From Diphasiastrum complanatum (lineage: Eukaryota; Streptophyta; Lycopodiopsida; Lycopodiales; Lycopodiaceae), in the NCBI GenBank assembly GCA_029204225.1, contig CM055107.1, positions 9,107,472 through 9,171,471 of the forward strand: 64,000 nucleotides of DNA, written 5' to 3'. Below are positions 50,735 to 63,095 of this stretch, one piece after another. Position numbers and translations under genes: made by a program. Position 1 is the stretch's first letter; each line of letters opens with the position of its first letter. The notes beneath the pieces were generated by a model. It ran no database searches and had not been told where the DNA came from. It saw only the letters and a list, made by a program, of their open reading frames with translations.

Positions 50735-53100
50735 TTGAAAGTGATTCTTTGGATTCACATATCCACGGAAGCAAGTGATGTTACTAACAGTGATTCTTTA
50801 GATTCCTAACTTTTGAAGTAGCTTACTTGCACCATCACCTCTTCACATCTTCATGGAAGCATTTGATATCTTTTCTTCCTTAATCTTCCAACAGGTTAGC
50901 ATCAATCTTAGCAAGGTTTCTATCATCTTCTTACATAATCTGCTTCGTTTCCCTCGAGTCACATAGCTCATAGCTTGCTTCACCATCGCTCATGCACACA
51001 TGATGACTTAGGTTCGCTTGAGGAAGTATAAAGATCAAAGTACTGCTTGAAGTGGCTTCAGCCATGGATACCATACAGTGCTTTGATGGAATAAGCATGG
51101 TATTGGATTGAAGCATGGTGTAATGGATTGTTTTATTTGACCTTCTGCTACATTATTGATGAAAACTCCTCAATTTAGCTTTGGAAGGTGCACCGATCAA
51201 AGTTTTAAAAATACAGATTGAGGTTCTATGATCACCTACTATCCTTCTGGAAGGGTCAGTGCCGGAAGATCTGAAACCTAATTGGTTTCTGATCTGATCT
51301 AATTGGTATCAAGTAGATGTATTCGTTGAGTTGGAGAGGTATTCGTATAATATATCTCTTAGTTAATGTCTGACACAGAAGCAACATCAGGTTAACCCAA
51401 CATGGGTTCTTGCTAGCTATCAACGTCATATTTGAGCTTTTCGACGTAAACCAGAACATGATCTCTTAGTTAATGTTTGACACGGAAGCAAGTGATGTTA
51501 CTAACATGTTACTAACAACGATTCTTTGGATTCTCGACTTCTGATGTAGCTTACTTGCAACATCACCTTTTCACATCTCCATGGAAGCAAGTGATTCTTT
51601 GGATTCACATCTCCACGGAAGCAAGTGATGTTACTAACTAGCGACTGATATTCCCATTTTATTTATACTCCCATTCAAATCCTCCTTTCTTGGATCTGGT
51701 TTGTCTCTCTCTTTCAATAGCTTTGATTTAATAACTTTGGTAACTACACGCAATCAAACCAGTGTCTTCTGATGCACCCGATTAGAACGTCCAAACCACA
51801 GAAGCATCTGATACCTTTTCTTCCTTAATCTTCCAACAGGTTAGAATCGATCTTAGCAAATAGTTGTATTCGTTGAGTTGGAGATGTATTCGTATAATAT
51901 ATCTCTTAGTTAATGTATGCTTTCCTTCCGTATAATATATTTGCTAGTTAATATTCTTAGTTCTTTTGTAGGTCTCTTAGTTTTATGTGAACTATACATG
52001 CAACGTGAAGAAGGACCAACGATTCTTTGGATTCCCTACTTCCGATGTAGCTTACTTGCAACATCACCTCTTCACATCTCCATGTAAGCAAGTGATTCTT
52101 TGGATTCACATCTTCACGGAATGTATTTGTAGTGTATTCGTTGAGTTGTTGACTGATCTTAGCAAGTAGAAGATTCTGACACATCTACGATTTCGATTCA
52201 TGTCTTCTAATGTGATTCCGACCATGTCATTGAAAAAATCATGTGTTTTCTCAACTCGCTTCACGTGGCAAAGCTCAAATATGAAAGTATTATACATGAT
52301 CGCATCCCATTGACACATCTACAATTCTGATCAGAACTACACCCGATCAGAACGTCCAAACCAATGATTCTTTGGATTCTCGACTTCGAATGTAGCTTAC
52401 TTGCAACATCACCTCTTCAAAGCCTTGCAAATGCTCTTGGCACGTCTCAACCATTGCTCAATGCAAGCTCTAACACGCCTTCCAGATGCTATGTATCGTT
52501 TTCTGCCTACTATAACACCTCTGTTGTGTTGTGCAAGACTTGTGCATGTGGTTGCACGATAATGCAGCAGCCCACCTGTGTTACTATGGATCGCACAACA
52601 TGAAGAAGGTTGGTTTCATCATGTTTCTAGCGACTGATATTGTGTATGCACGATCAGGAGTTTTTGTGCTACGTCAAAAGCTCTTTTGGAGCATAAATTT
52701 TTTTTAATCCGATTTTATCTTCAAATGGCACGTCCTCTTCTTGCTTAGGCTTGCGTGATTTTCATGTCATAATAGGATTCATGATTCCTAACATAATAAG
52801 CCTTTTGATTCATGCCTATTATCGTTTAACAAGATGTAGAAGCTTTGAACAAATCATGTGCTTTCTCAACTTGCTTCACATGGCAAAGCACATGATCGCA
52901 TCCCACTGACACATCTACAATTCCGATCGGAACTACACCCAATCAGAATTACTCATCGATAACTTATCCAACAAAAACAACTCAAGGAACACATCTCCAA
53001 CGAACACATCTTCACGGAAGCAATTCATTCATCTTAGCAAGTAGAAGACTTGACACATCTATACTTCCAATTCACGTCTTCTGATGCGATTCCAACCGTG
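50735..53100. repeat. Degenerate repeat region built on GATTCTTTGGATTC
   Basis: The word attctttggattc occurs near 50742, 50793 (one change), 51521, 51595, 52021, 52095 and 52368, each time with parts of gtagcttacttgcaacatcacc, cacatctccacggaagcaagtg and related phrases in shuffled order. Other phrases (gacacatctac, ccgatcagaacgtccaaacca) also recur. No coding. Confidence 0.75.
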
Positions 53101-53149
53101 CCATTGAACAAATCATGTGTCATTGACCTCGCCCGCTCTTTCTCGGGTC

Positions 53150-53654
<505 letters not shown>

Positions 53655-53733
<79 letters not shown>
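53655..53733. repeat. (GA)n microsatellite
   Basis: About 78 bp pure GA. Confidence 0.95.
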
Positions 53734-53735
<2 letters not shown>

Positions 53736-53773
53736 TTGAAATTGAAATTGAAATTTATTAGCAAATATCACAT

Positions 53774-53776
<3 letters not shown>

Positions 53777-53846
<70 letters not shown>
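53777..53846. repeat. (GA)n microsatellite
   Basis: About 70 bp pure GA, just left of the young copia element. Confidence 0.95.
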
Positions 53847-53850
<4 letters not shown>

Positions 53851-53963
53851 CAACTTCTACGACGTACCCGTAGGACCATTAGACACATCGCTATTAATGT
53901 CTACAAAGTACCCATAACAAGGGAAGTTATAAAATTAGTATATATTGTCCTATATGTTATATG

Positions 53964-54645
53964 TGTAAAAATCACAGCAAATAAGGATCCTAAAACACTT
54001 GAAATGATGAGGGAAACAATAGATTATGATTTCATAAGATTAGCACAAGTTGAACCATCAAAATCCATAAAAAATCTATGCTTGAACCTCACTAAATGGC
54101 CCAAATCCTTGAAGAAGGCTTCACACGTGTGAAAGTACGGCCTCCCACAGTCTGAGTACTCTACACCAGACCTACATTCAATCCTATAATCATTAGTAAT
54201 CACAAGTACTCAAACAATTATGAACATAGAGAGCAATTGCACCATTATGAGAGAAAAAACATGAAATTGCTTGATTGATTTTGGTGAGATATCATCACCT
54301 ATATATACATGATCCATCACGGTTTTGGGCAGGTATGAGTAGCCCTAAACCTATCCTTGATGCTAATTTTGGTGGATCTTTCATCCCTACCAAGTTAGGG
54401 TTGGAATCTTGGATATTTCTCAACAATGCAAAAATTACCAAAAATAGCTCCTATTTTTTCTCTCTTGTATCTAAGCATAATTTGGACTCATTCCAAAGGT
54501 TCTAACACTTAGGTATACTTGAGAACATCCTTATGAATGTAATCCTAAGCTATTTGGCACGTGTGACAAGCCACATCATGACCATCTAACTATTTACAAG
54601 TCATATGACCAAAACTAGTCAAGCTAGAATTGTGAATTTTTAACA
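53964..54645 (-). repeat. 3' LTR of the young copia element
   Basis: 682 bp, TGTAAAAATCACAG... to ...TTTTTAACA on the + strand. About 98% identical to 59441-60122 without length difference. Confidence 0.93.
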
Positions 54646-54659
54646 CTCCTCCTCACTAT

Positions 54660-57600
54660 CTAGCTTGGTTCAATCATTGCTTTACTAATCACTCCAAGTG
54701 ATGATCTGAACTTCATAAAAGGTGTCTTTTGAAGTGGCTTAGTAAGTAGATCAGCTACACATTCATTGCTTGGAGCATGCTCCAAAGCAATCTCCTTGGC
54801 TTGCACCATTTCTCTCACAAAGTGATGGCGTATCTCAATGTGCTTAGATCTTGCATGGAAGAGTGGGTTAGATGCAAGGTGTTGGGCTGATATATTGTCA
54901 TTGTAGATGATTGGTGCCTCCTCTGAATCCATGATCTTTAGTTCCACCAATAATCTCTTGATCCAAAGTACCTCCTTTTTAGTGGTTGTCAAAGCTTTGT
55001 ACTCGGCCTCGGTTGAAGATATAGATATAGTTTCTTGCTTTTTTTGAAAGCCATGAAACCACACCTTCTCCTATGAAAGTTGAATAGGCACTTGTTGATT
55101 TCCTATCCCTCTTGTCCCCTGCAAAATCTAAATCACTAAATGCATGAAGGTTAATCACATCTCCTCTATATAGAATCCCAGAATCCAATGTACCCGAGAT
55201 GTATCTTAGAATCCTCTTAGCCTTTTTCCAATGGATATTCAATGGCTTTTGCATGGATTGGCTCAACCTACATACACTAAAGCTAAGATCTGGTCTAGTT
55301 ATAGTGATCTACATTAAGGAGCCTATAAGTTGCCTAAACAAAGTGATGTCCATGAAGGATCTTTCATCATCTTCATTTGGCACTTTTACATCTTGCTCCA
55401 TTGGTGTGTCAACACTTTTGCATACTTCCATCTTAAACTTCTTCAAAAGACTTTGAGCATAGTTTACTTGACTTATAAAGATAAAGTTAGACCCTCTAAG
55501 TACTTCTATGCCTAAGATGAAGTGAAGACACCCTAGATCTACCATCTTGAACTCTAAGGATAGATCTATCTTGATTTTTTCAATACCATCAACACTATTT
55601 CCACTAATGATGATGTCATCTACATAAATGAGTAAAAGCACAATACCAACATCATCAAACTTAATGTAAAGAGTGGGATCATATTCACTTTGAACAAAAG
55701 AAAGTGAAATAAGATAGCAATGTAGTCTTGAATTCCAAGATCTCGAGGCTTGCTTCAAGCCATAGATGCTTCTTTGGAGATGGCATACTTTGTTCTCCAT
55801 TCCATGCTTGATGAACCCTTGTGGCTGCTCCATATAGATATACTCCTCCAAAAAACCATTCAAGAAAGCATTAGAGACATCCATTTGACATAGAATCCAT
55901 CCAAAATGTGATGCAAGTGCAATGATTAGCCTTATTGTGACCATCTTGGCCATGGGTGCAAAAGTTTCCTCATAGTCTATCCCTCTCTCTTAAGCATAAC
56001 CTTTTGCAACTAATCTTGCTTTATGTTTGTTAACACTCCCATTTGCATTCAACTTAAGCTTGAAGACCCACTTGCATCCTATTACATTCCTTTGAGGTCT
56101 CTCAACAAGCAACCAAGTTTCATTCTCAATCAAGGCATCATACTCATCCAACATAGCTTTATACCATTCTTTGGAGTTCAATGCATCTTCAACATTCGAC
56201 GGTTCTTCAAAACTAGATAAAGCATAAGAAGTGGATGAGATACCCTCAACTTGTTGTCCTTTGCCTTGATATGTGAGCCTTGATGGCTCCACTTTTGCCT
56301 TTGAAAATCTCCTTGGTGTGATAGGTGGGTTTGGTGCTTGCTCCTCCATGAGATCCTCCTCAAAACCAAGATCTTGCTCCTCGGCCATCTTCTTCTTGAT
56401 TGTTGGAGCACTTGAGCCTTCTTCAAGCATATGCATATGATGTTCATCAAAGATGACATCCCTTGAAGCAACAAATTTGTTCAAGGATGGGAGATAGACT
56501 TTGTAGCCCTTGCTTGAGCTTGCATATCCAAGCATGATCCCTCTTGTGGAAGATGGATCCTCCTTGGTTCTTGTTTCCAATGGCACATGCACATAACATA
56601 TACACCCAAAAACTTTCAAGTGATTAAGATTGGGTTTCTTTCCATACAACATCTCATAAGGAGTTTTGCCTTCAATTGCTTTGCAAGACACCCTATTCAT
56701 CAAGTAGTTTGCACATACAAGAGACTCACCCCAAAAGGATTTGGGCAAACAAGCATCTAATCTTAAAGCCTTAGAACATTCACATAATGTTCTATTCTTT
56801 CTTTCAGCAACTCCATTTTGTTGAGGAGTGTAAGGACAAGAAGTCTTTTTCTTGATCCCTTCCTCCTCACAAAAGGCCTTGAACTCATTGGAGATGAATT
56901 CTCCACCATTGTCACTTCTAAGAATCTTGATGCTATGATTATGATGCTTTTCCACAAACAACTTGAACTTTACAAAAGTATCAAATACTTGAGACTTGAA
57001 GGAAAGTAAGAACACCCAACAATATCTTGAGTAGTCATCAATGAAGGTTAAAAACATGGATGAACCTCCATTAGATTTGGTGCTAGCAATGTGCACATCC
57101 GAGTGTATGAGTTCAAGAGGATGAGATGACTTTGTGATGGAGTTAGGAAACACCTTCTTATGTGCCTTGGATAAGGCACAAGCTTCACAAACCTTGTCTT
57201 CCTTCCCAATAGACCTTGGTAGGCCTAAAGCATACTCCTCCTTGATCATAGCCTCCATGGAACCTGAGTTGACATGTCCAAGTCTTTTGTGCCATAAAGT
57301 AAAGGTAGATATCTTGCTCTTCTCGGCCAACATGACAACATTAGTATCCACAAATGCATCCAGCTTATAAAGTTTGCCAAGTCTAGTGCCCTTAGCCACT
57401 ATCTTACTCTTCTTCTTGATGAAACATTCATTTGAAACAAAGTCAACATTGAAACCATTGTCTACCATTTGGCCAACACTTAGTAGATTCTTTGTTATTG
57501 TAGGAATGTACAAAACACCTTCTATGTTGATCTTTTTGGAAGATCCTAAGTAAAGGAGAATGCTACCAACTCCTTCAATCTTACAAGCTTCATCATTTGC

Positions 57601-58629
57601 TGTATAGATAGACTTTATAGGTCCATCATAAGATAAGAGAGAAGAGAAAAACTCCCTTTTACTAGTCATGTGTGAACTAGCACCCGAGTCAATCCACCAA
57701 GGATCTTGTCCTTTGAAGCTTGTTGAAGAAAATATGGACATCATGAGAGAGTCCTCATGTGAACTCTCCTCCTCCTCCTCTTTGCTCATGTTGGCTTGGC
57801 TTTGATCTTGCTTCCTCTTGAAGCATTCCGAGACATAATGCCCCATCTTGCTACAATAGTAGCACTTCACCTTTAATTTGTCCTTCTTGACTTTGGTGGT
57901 TGATGGAGATGCCTTTGAGGGTCCTTCTTGATCCTCAAGCTTTGTAGACTTCTTGAATGTTGATCCTTTGCCTTTGGACTTGCCTTTGCCTTTGGTGAAG
58001 AGAGCTTGGTCATCTCCACCTTGGATGGAAAGCCTATCCATCCTCTCTTGCATTTGGCTCCTTCTTGATTCCTCGGCCATGAGTGTGCCTTGGAGTTCTT
58101 CAAGTATGGGTAGCTTACCCATAATTGCATATCCCTGAACCAAATTGTCAAATTCAAAGCTTAGTCCATTCAATATGAGTTGAACAAGCTCTTCATTTTT
58201 TATAGGGTCACCTATAAAGGCTAGCTCTTTGTTCAATTCCTTTACTCTTAGGACAAAAGTATGTGCACTCTCTCCTTTCTTTTGATAGCTTCTATAGATT
58301 TGATTCTTCAAAGCTAACATTCTAGTTTGGTTCTTGGATTCATAGACCTTTTGCAAAGTCTCCCAAGCATCTTGAGCTGAAGTGCAATCTCCTACCTCTC
58401 TTAAGAGTTCATTTGCAACATTCATTTTTATGCAATGTAGTGCAACATTGCACCTCTTGATGTATTTGGCTTTTTCTTGAGGATGAATAGGTTCACCCTC
58501 CTTACCATTTACAATTTCCATCAGATCTTGCATGATCATGATAGATTTCATTCTAACTTTCCATATGGAATAGTTAGTTTTGTTGAGCCTTTCATTAGTA
58601 TCCAAAAGATATGCATTTATAGATGCCAT
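54660..58629 (-). pseudogene. Ty1/copia Gag-Pol polyprotein with three lesions
   Basis: Starts MASINAYLLDTNERLNKTNYS at 58629. Domains in order: UBN2-type Gag (residues ~20-200), CCHC knuckle CYYCSKMGHYVSEC (~255), protease active site WWIDSGASSHMT (~313), GAG-pre-integrase LWHKRLGHVN...CEACALSKAHKK (~450-485), integrase with Asp in LIHSDVHIA (~507), Asp in RSDNGGEF (~575) and Glu in NGVAERKNRT (~610), then reverse transcriptase (ARLVAKGYA; YVDDIIISGNS at about 55620) and RNase H (STEAEYKAL, about 55010; HIEIRHHFVRE). Lesions: TAA at 55992-55990, TAG at 55311-55309 and a one-base insertion in a run of seven T (55039-55045). The first 879 codons are open. Copia Pol order (integrase before RT) is confirmed. 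The terminal stop is at 54660. Confidence 0.93.
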
Positions 58630-59427
58630 CTAGTCTCCTAATCAAGGACTTGACACAAATGAAGGCTACTTCTGTTGATTTGATTGAAGGTCTACCTTAT
58701 CCCACTTCTTAGGGACCTGAAAAGATTAGTAATAGACTTCCTATAAAGATCTAAGAATGATCTCTAACAAAATCAAATCATAGAATACTAGAAACAATGC
58801 ACTTGCTTGATTGAAGTAGACAATACTAGTAGAATTGCCCCTCTTTCTAAAAAGAACATTAAAGCTTCCAAATGATTTGATCAAGAGTGAATTTCAGCAA
58901 CCTAATATACTTCCAAAATCACTTGTAAAAGATCTAAATGGAACTTAATGAGGATGCAACACAATCTACTATCCAATCACAAGCAAAAAATGATCAAAAT
59001 TGATGAAAAATTGATCTAATTTGGTGCATAAGTCAAGCAATGGTTGGACTGAATCTAAATCACTTTAGGAGGTGTCTACTACACCTTAGAATAGCCTTGA
59101 AGAGTCCCCAAAACTCTGATCTTCCCTCTCCTTGAATACTAGAAAGCCTCCTCTATGAAATCACCTCCAAAACTCGCTTAGAAATCAATGCTTGGAGCAA
59201 GCAAAACTTGCTATCTTGGTAATGTGAATTGAATTCAACTTTGCCTCTGGTTTTAGACACCTAAACACCTGCAAATGCAGTCACACAACACCAATCTCCA
59301 ATGTATTTGACTCACTTTGAGTTCTAGAATCAATACTAGATGTTAAGATCCAATCTACACAAGATTTAGATCAAAAATTGTGATCAAATTGAATGAAAAC
59401 CAAGGATTTAGCTCATTTCAGCCTTTA
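58630..59427 (-). other. Untranslated leader of the young copia element
   Basis: About 800 bp between the primer site and the Gag start with no open frame of note; AT-rich, no internal repeats seen. Confidence 0.7.
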
Positions 59428-59440
59428 GGCTCTGATACCA
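59428..59440 (-). promoter_or_regulatory. Primer binding site (initiator tRNA-Met)
   Basis: Reads TGGTATCAGAGCC on the - strand and abuts the LTR at 59441. Confidence 0.93.
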
Positions 59441-60122
59441 TGTAAAAATTACAGCAAATAAGGATCCTAAAACACTTGAAATGATGAGGGAAACAATAGA
59501 TTATGATTTCATAAGATTAGCACAAGTTGAACCATCAAAATCCATCAAAAATCGATGCTTGAACCTCACTAAATGGCCCAAATCCTTGAAGAAGGTTTCA
59601 CACGTGTGAAAGTACGGCCTCCCACAGTCTGAGTACTGTACCCCAGACCTACATTCAATCCTATAATCATTAGTAATCACAAGTACTCAAACAATTATGA
59701 ACATAGAGAGCAATTGCACCATTATGAGAGAAAAAACATGAAATTGCTTGATTGATTTTGGTGAGATATCATCACCTATATATACATGATCCATCACGGT
59801 TTTGGGCAGGTATGAGTAGCCCTAAACCTATCCCTAATGCTAATTTTGGTGGATCTTTCATCCCTACCAAGTTAGGGTTGGAATCTTGGATATCCCTCAA
59901 CAATGCAAAAATTACCAAAAATAGCTCCTATTTTTTCTCTCTTGTATCTAAGCATAATTTGGACTCATTCCAAAGGTTCTAACACTTAGGTCTACTTGAG
60001 AACATCCTTATGAATGGAATCCTATGCTATTTGGCACGTGTGACAAGCCACATCATGACCATCTAACTATTTACAAGTCATATGACCAAAACTAGTCAAG
60101 CTAGAATTGTGAATTTTTAACA
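59441..60122 (-). repeat. 5' LTR of the young copia element
   Basis: 682 bp, TG...CA. It contains the U3 promoter, though no TATA box was assigned with confidence. Confidence 0.93.
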
Positions 60123-60517
60123 TATGTCATCCTTCTTAAGCTTTAAAATTACATCATTCCATTATCTACCTCCAAGTGATTTTGACCAAGGTTATATATA
60201 ATTACAAATGACAATAAGCTACAATTTGATCCAATTATAAGGCCTATTTGTTAGTTAGACATGACTTTCAAACATTGATGCACATAGGAGATGCATAAAC
60301 ATGTCAAGTTCTACAAGGATACAAAAGAGCTAATGTGAACATACCATTCTAAATTCTCAAATAATATCATCTTACGCTTGGAACTATATATTAAGCTTTT
60401 CAAAATCTAGAATTGAAATCCACATGTTTGTTCTTTCTTTCACTACGGATGTCTGTGTGTAAGTGTGAGTGGGCTAGAGGAGGAGAAAAGAAATGGGGTG
60501 GAGTAGATGAGGCTATT

Positions 60518-61366
60518 GGGGTCGAATTTTTCCGAACACTCGAATTTTTTGGAACGACTCAAATTTTTGGAACGACTTGAATTTTTGGAATGACTCGAAT
60601 TTTTTTGAAGACTCGAATTTTTTCGATGACTTGAATTTTTTCAAAAGACTCAAATTTTTCCGAAAGAGTCGAATTTTTCGGAAGACTTGAATTTTTCAGA
60701 AAACTCGAATTTTTACAACGGCTCGAAAGATTCGAATTTTTTCGATGACTCAAATTTTTCCAGACTTGAACTGTTTGAAAGACTCGAATTTTTTCAAAGA
60801 CTCGCAGTTTTGGAACAACTCGAATTTTTTGAATGATTCAAATTTTTCCGAAGGATCGAATTTTTCAAGTGACTCGAATTTTTTCCAAAGACTCAAATTT
60901 TTCAAAGACTCAAATTTTTCCAAAGGATCCAATTTTCAAATGACTCGAATTTTTCCAACGACTAGAATTTTTCCAAAAAATTGAATTGTTCGAAAGACTA
61001 GAATTTTTCCAAAGACTCGAATTATTTCCAAAGGATCAAATTTTTCCAATGACTCGAATTTTTCAAAGACTCGAATTTTTCCAAAGGATCAAATTTTTCA
61101 AATGACTCAAAAACACGAATTTTTCCAACAATTCGAATTTTTCAAAAGACTCGATTTTTTTTCAAAAGCTCTTCCAAAGACTCGAATTTTTCTAAAGACT
61201 TGAACTGCCAACTCAATTTTTTTCGAAGGATCCTTTGTATTGTCAAGTCGAATTTTTCAAAAGACCCGTACTTTTTCGAAGACTCGAATTTTTCTAAAGG
61301 TTCAAATTTTTTCAATGACTCGAATTTTTTCCAAAGACTTGAATTTTTCCAAAGACTCGAATGTTA
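60518..61366. repeat. GACTCGAATTTTTCC-type minisatellite, array 2
   Basis: About 850 bp, over 40 imperfect 18-20 bp units (ngactcgaatttttccaaa), with the ccctttgtattgtcaag-like module near 61230. Frames such as 60745-60984 (repeated DSNF peptides) are artefacts of the repeat. Confidence 0.92.
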
Positions 61367-61470
61367 GATATTCGAGATACAAGATGTGCGAGATCGGCCA
61401 TCATCCAAATCATTGGCCGCCACCTAGATCGGCCTCCATTGCTCGTCAACAACGGGCACTCCCCTCCCAA
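61367..61470 (+). repeat. GATATTCGAGATRCAAGATG module with defective hairpin
   Basis: Same module as at 49767, running through ccacctagatcggcctccatt to GCTCGTC-AAC-AACGGGC. The stem has one mismatch and no CTAG follows within 15 nt. Confidence 0.75.
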
Positions 61471-61568
61471 ACAATGTGACATTGTCCTCCCCTCCCTTAG
61501 GCCCCTCCCCAAAACAACTGCCCTTCCCTTCAGCCCTCCAGATAAATGCGACATTGTGTCGAAAATGA

Positions 61569-62310
61569 TTTAGAAAGTATTTTTGGCTAATCTTCTGATT
61601 TTTCATGTCTTCAAATGCCTTGAAAATCATTTTCACACCTTCGAAAAAATGTGAAAAATGCAAAGGTTGTTGACCTTTGGCTTTTTCCCAACTTCTGAAA
61701 AGATGTGAAGGTGCCCTTAGAAAAATGAGAAGGTGCCCTTCAAAATGTGATGGTACCCTTAAAATTGCGAAGGTGCCTTTAAGTAAAATACAAAATAATC
61801 TCTCATGCATCAGCCGCTTGATGCCCTCCCGGAAAATGCGACACATGGGGTAATGCGAAGTTTTGTCCACAGTTGACAATTTTTGGTCATGAGAAAAATA
61901 CAGTATTAGGTCAAAAACACTTAGAAAATAATTATGGCCAACTCTCCTGACATTGTCGCATTTTGGAAAAAATCCGACACTGGCGCATTTTAGCGAAAAA
62001 TGCAACATTGTGTAAAAAATGCCTTAGAAAATATTTTTGGCTAACCTTCGGGTTTTCCTATCTCCAAATGCCTTGAAAACCATTTTTACACTTTCAAAAA
62101 AATGCAAAAAATACGAAGGTTGTGACTTTCGGCTTTTTCTCAACTTCTGAAAAAATGTAAAGGCGCCCTTAGAAAAATGCGAAGGTTGTTGACCTTCGAC
62201 TTTTTTCCAACTCTGGAAAAATGCGAAGGTGTCCTTCAAAATGCAAAGGTACCTTTAAGATTGCGAAGATGCCTTTAAGTAAAATGCGAAGGTCTCCCAT
62301 GCACAAGCAG
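61569..62310. repeat. Direct repeat with ~455 bp offset, rich in AATGCGA words
   Basis: 61569-61850 and 62027-62310 share agaaagtatttttggctaa, caaatgccttgaaaa, tttcccaacttctgaaaa and gcccttagaaaaatg in the same order. Between and within them aaaatgcgaaggt and aatgcgacact words recur. Confidence 0.75.
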
Positions 62311-62533
62311 CTTCTGCCCTCCCAAAAAATGCGACCCTCCCGAAAAATGCGACACTGGCCCTCCCCTACCAAAAAATGTGACACTTCCCTCCCGAAAAAT
62401 GTGACACTCCCTTTGGCCACCCGTCAACAACCATCAACCCTCCCCTTTGGCCACCCATCAATGACCATCAGCTTTCCTCCTAAACCATCGATTGCCATCC
62501 AAATCATCGGTGGTCACCCAGATTGCCACAACT

Positions 62534-62561
62534 GCTCGTCAACGACGGGCATACCCACTAG
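62534..62561 (+). mobile_element. Helitron-like 3' end, copy 2
   Basis: Hairpin GCTCGTC-AAC-GACGGGC (62534-62550, one G-T pair), then 7 nt, then CTAG (62558-62561). Followed by A rather than T. Confidence 0.5.
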
Positions 62562-62646
62562 ATCATCAACCGCCAGCTAGATAAAAAAATCATCACCTGT
62601 CAACGACATACTAAATTTTCAAACATCACCTAAATCGGCCGCCATT

Positions 62647-62675
62647 GCCCGTCAACGACGGGCACTCACAACTAG
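62647..62675 (+). mobile_element. Helitron-like 3' end, copy 3
   Basis: Perfect hairpin GCCCGTC-AAC-GACGGGC (62647-62663), 8 nt spacer, CTAG (62672-62675) then T, followed by a TA run (62676-62702). Helitrons insert between A and T, and the TA-rich flank fits that preference. Confidence 0.6.
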
Positions 62676-62702
62676 TATATATATATATATATATATATAT
62701 AT

Positions 62703-63095
62703 TTAACTATTTGTGCTCATGTGGTGCGCATGTGTATGGGTGCACACATGCATCCTCCCCTCCTCACTCATGCATACATACTTTCTTAACTAAAAATGAT
62801 GGGGAGAGGGATGCATGTATGGGGAAAGTGCATATCCCCATACATTTGCACATTGTGTGCATTGAGAGGTGGGCCCCAAAAAGATTCCCCACCCCTTCCC
62901 TCCCAATCACTAAATTCAAATATCTTTCTCTATATTCCAATATTTGAAGTTCGAAGTTAAAGTTTTATTTTCTTTTCAAACTTCAATGTGCTTTAAACTT
63001 TATCCAATAATCTTTATTACATGGCTTTCTTATTTATTTTGAATTACCAAAGTTTTACCCATAAATCATGAACATAAAAATTTTCTTGACTACCT
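62703..63095. other. No recognisable gene
   Basis: AT-rich spacer with a CA/TG-rich patch (62710-62760). No coding signal. Confidence 0.6.

Larger units (their letters stand above)
53964..60122 (-). mobile_element. Nearly complete young Ty1/copia element
   Basis: 6159 bp with two 682 bp LTRs (53964-54645 and 59441-60122) that differ at about a dozen positions by eye, TG...CA ends on both, a 4 bp duplication TATG at each outer edge (53960-53963 and 60123-60126), a primer site directly inside the right LTR and a polypurine tract (AGTGAGGAGGAG on the - strand, 54657-54646) directly inside the left LTR. Orientation is - strand. The internal region is one gag-pol frame broken by two nonsense codons and one frameshift. 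Confidence 0.95.
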
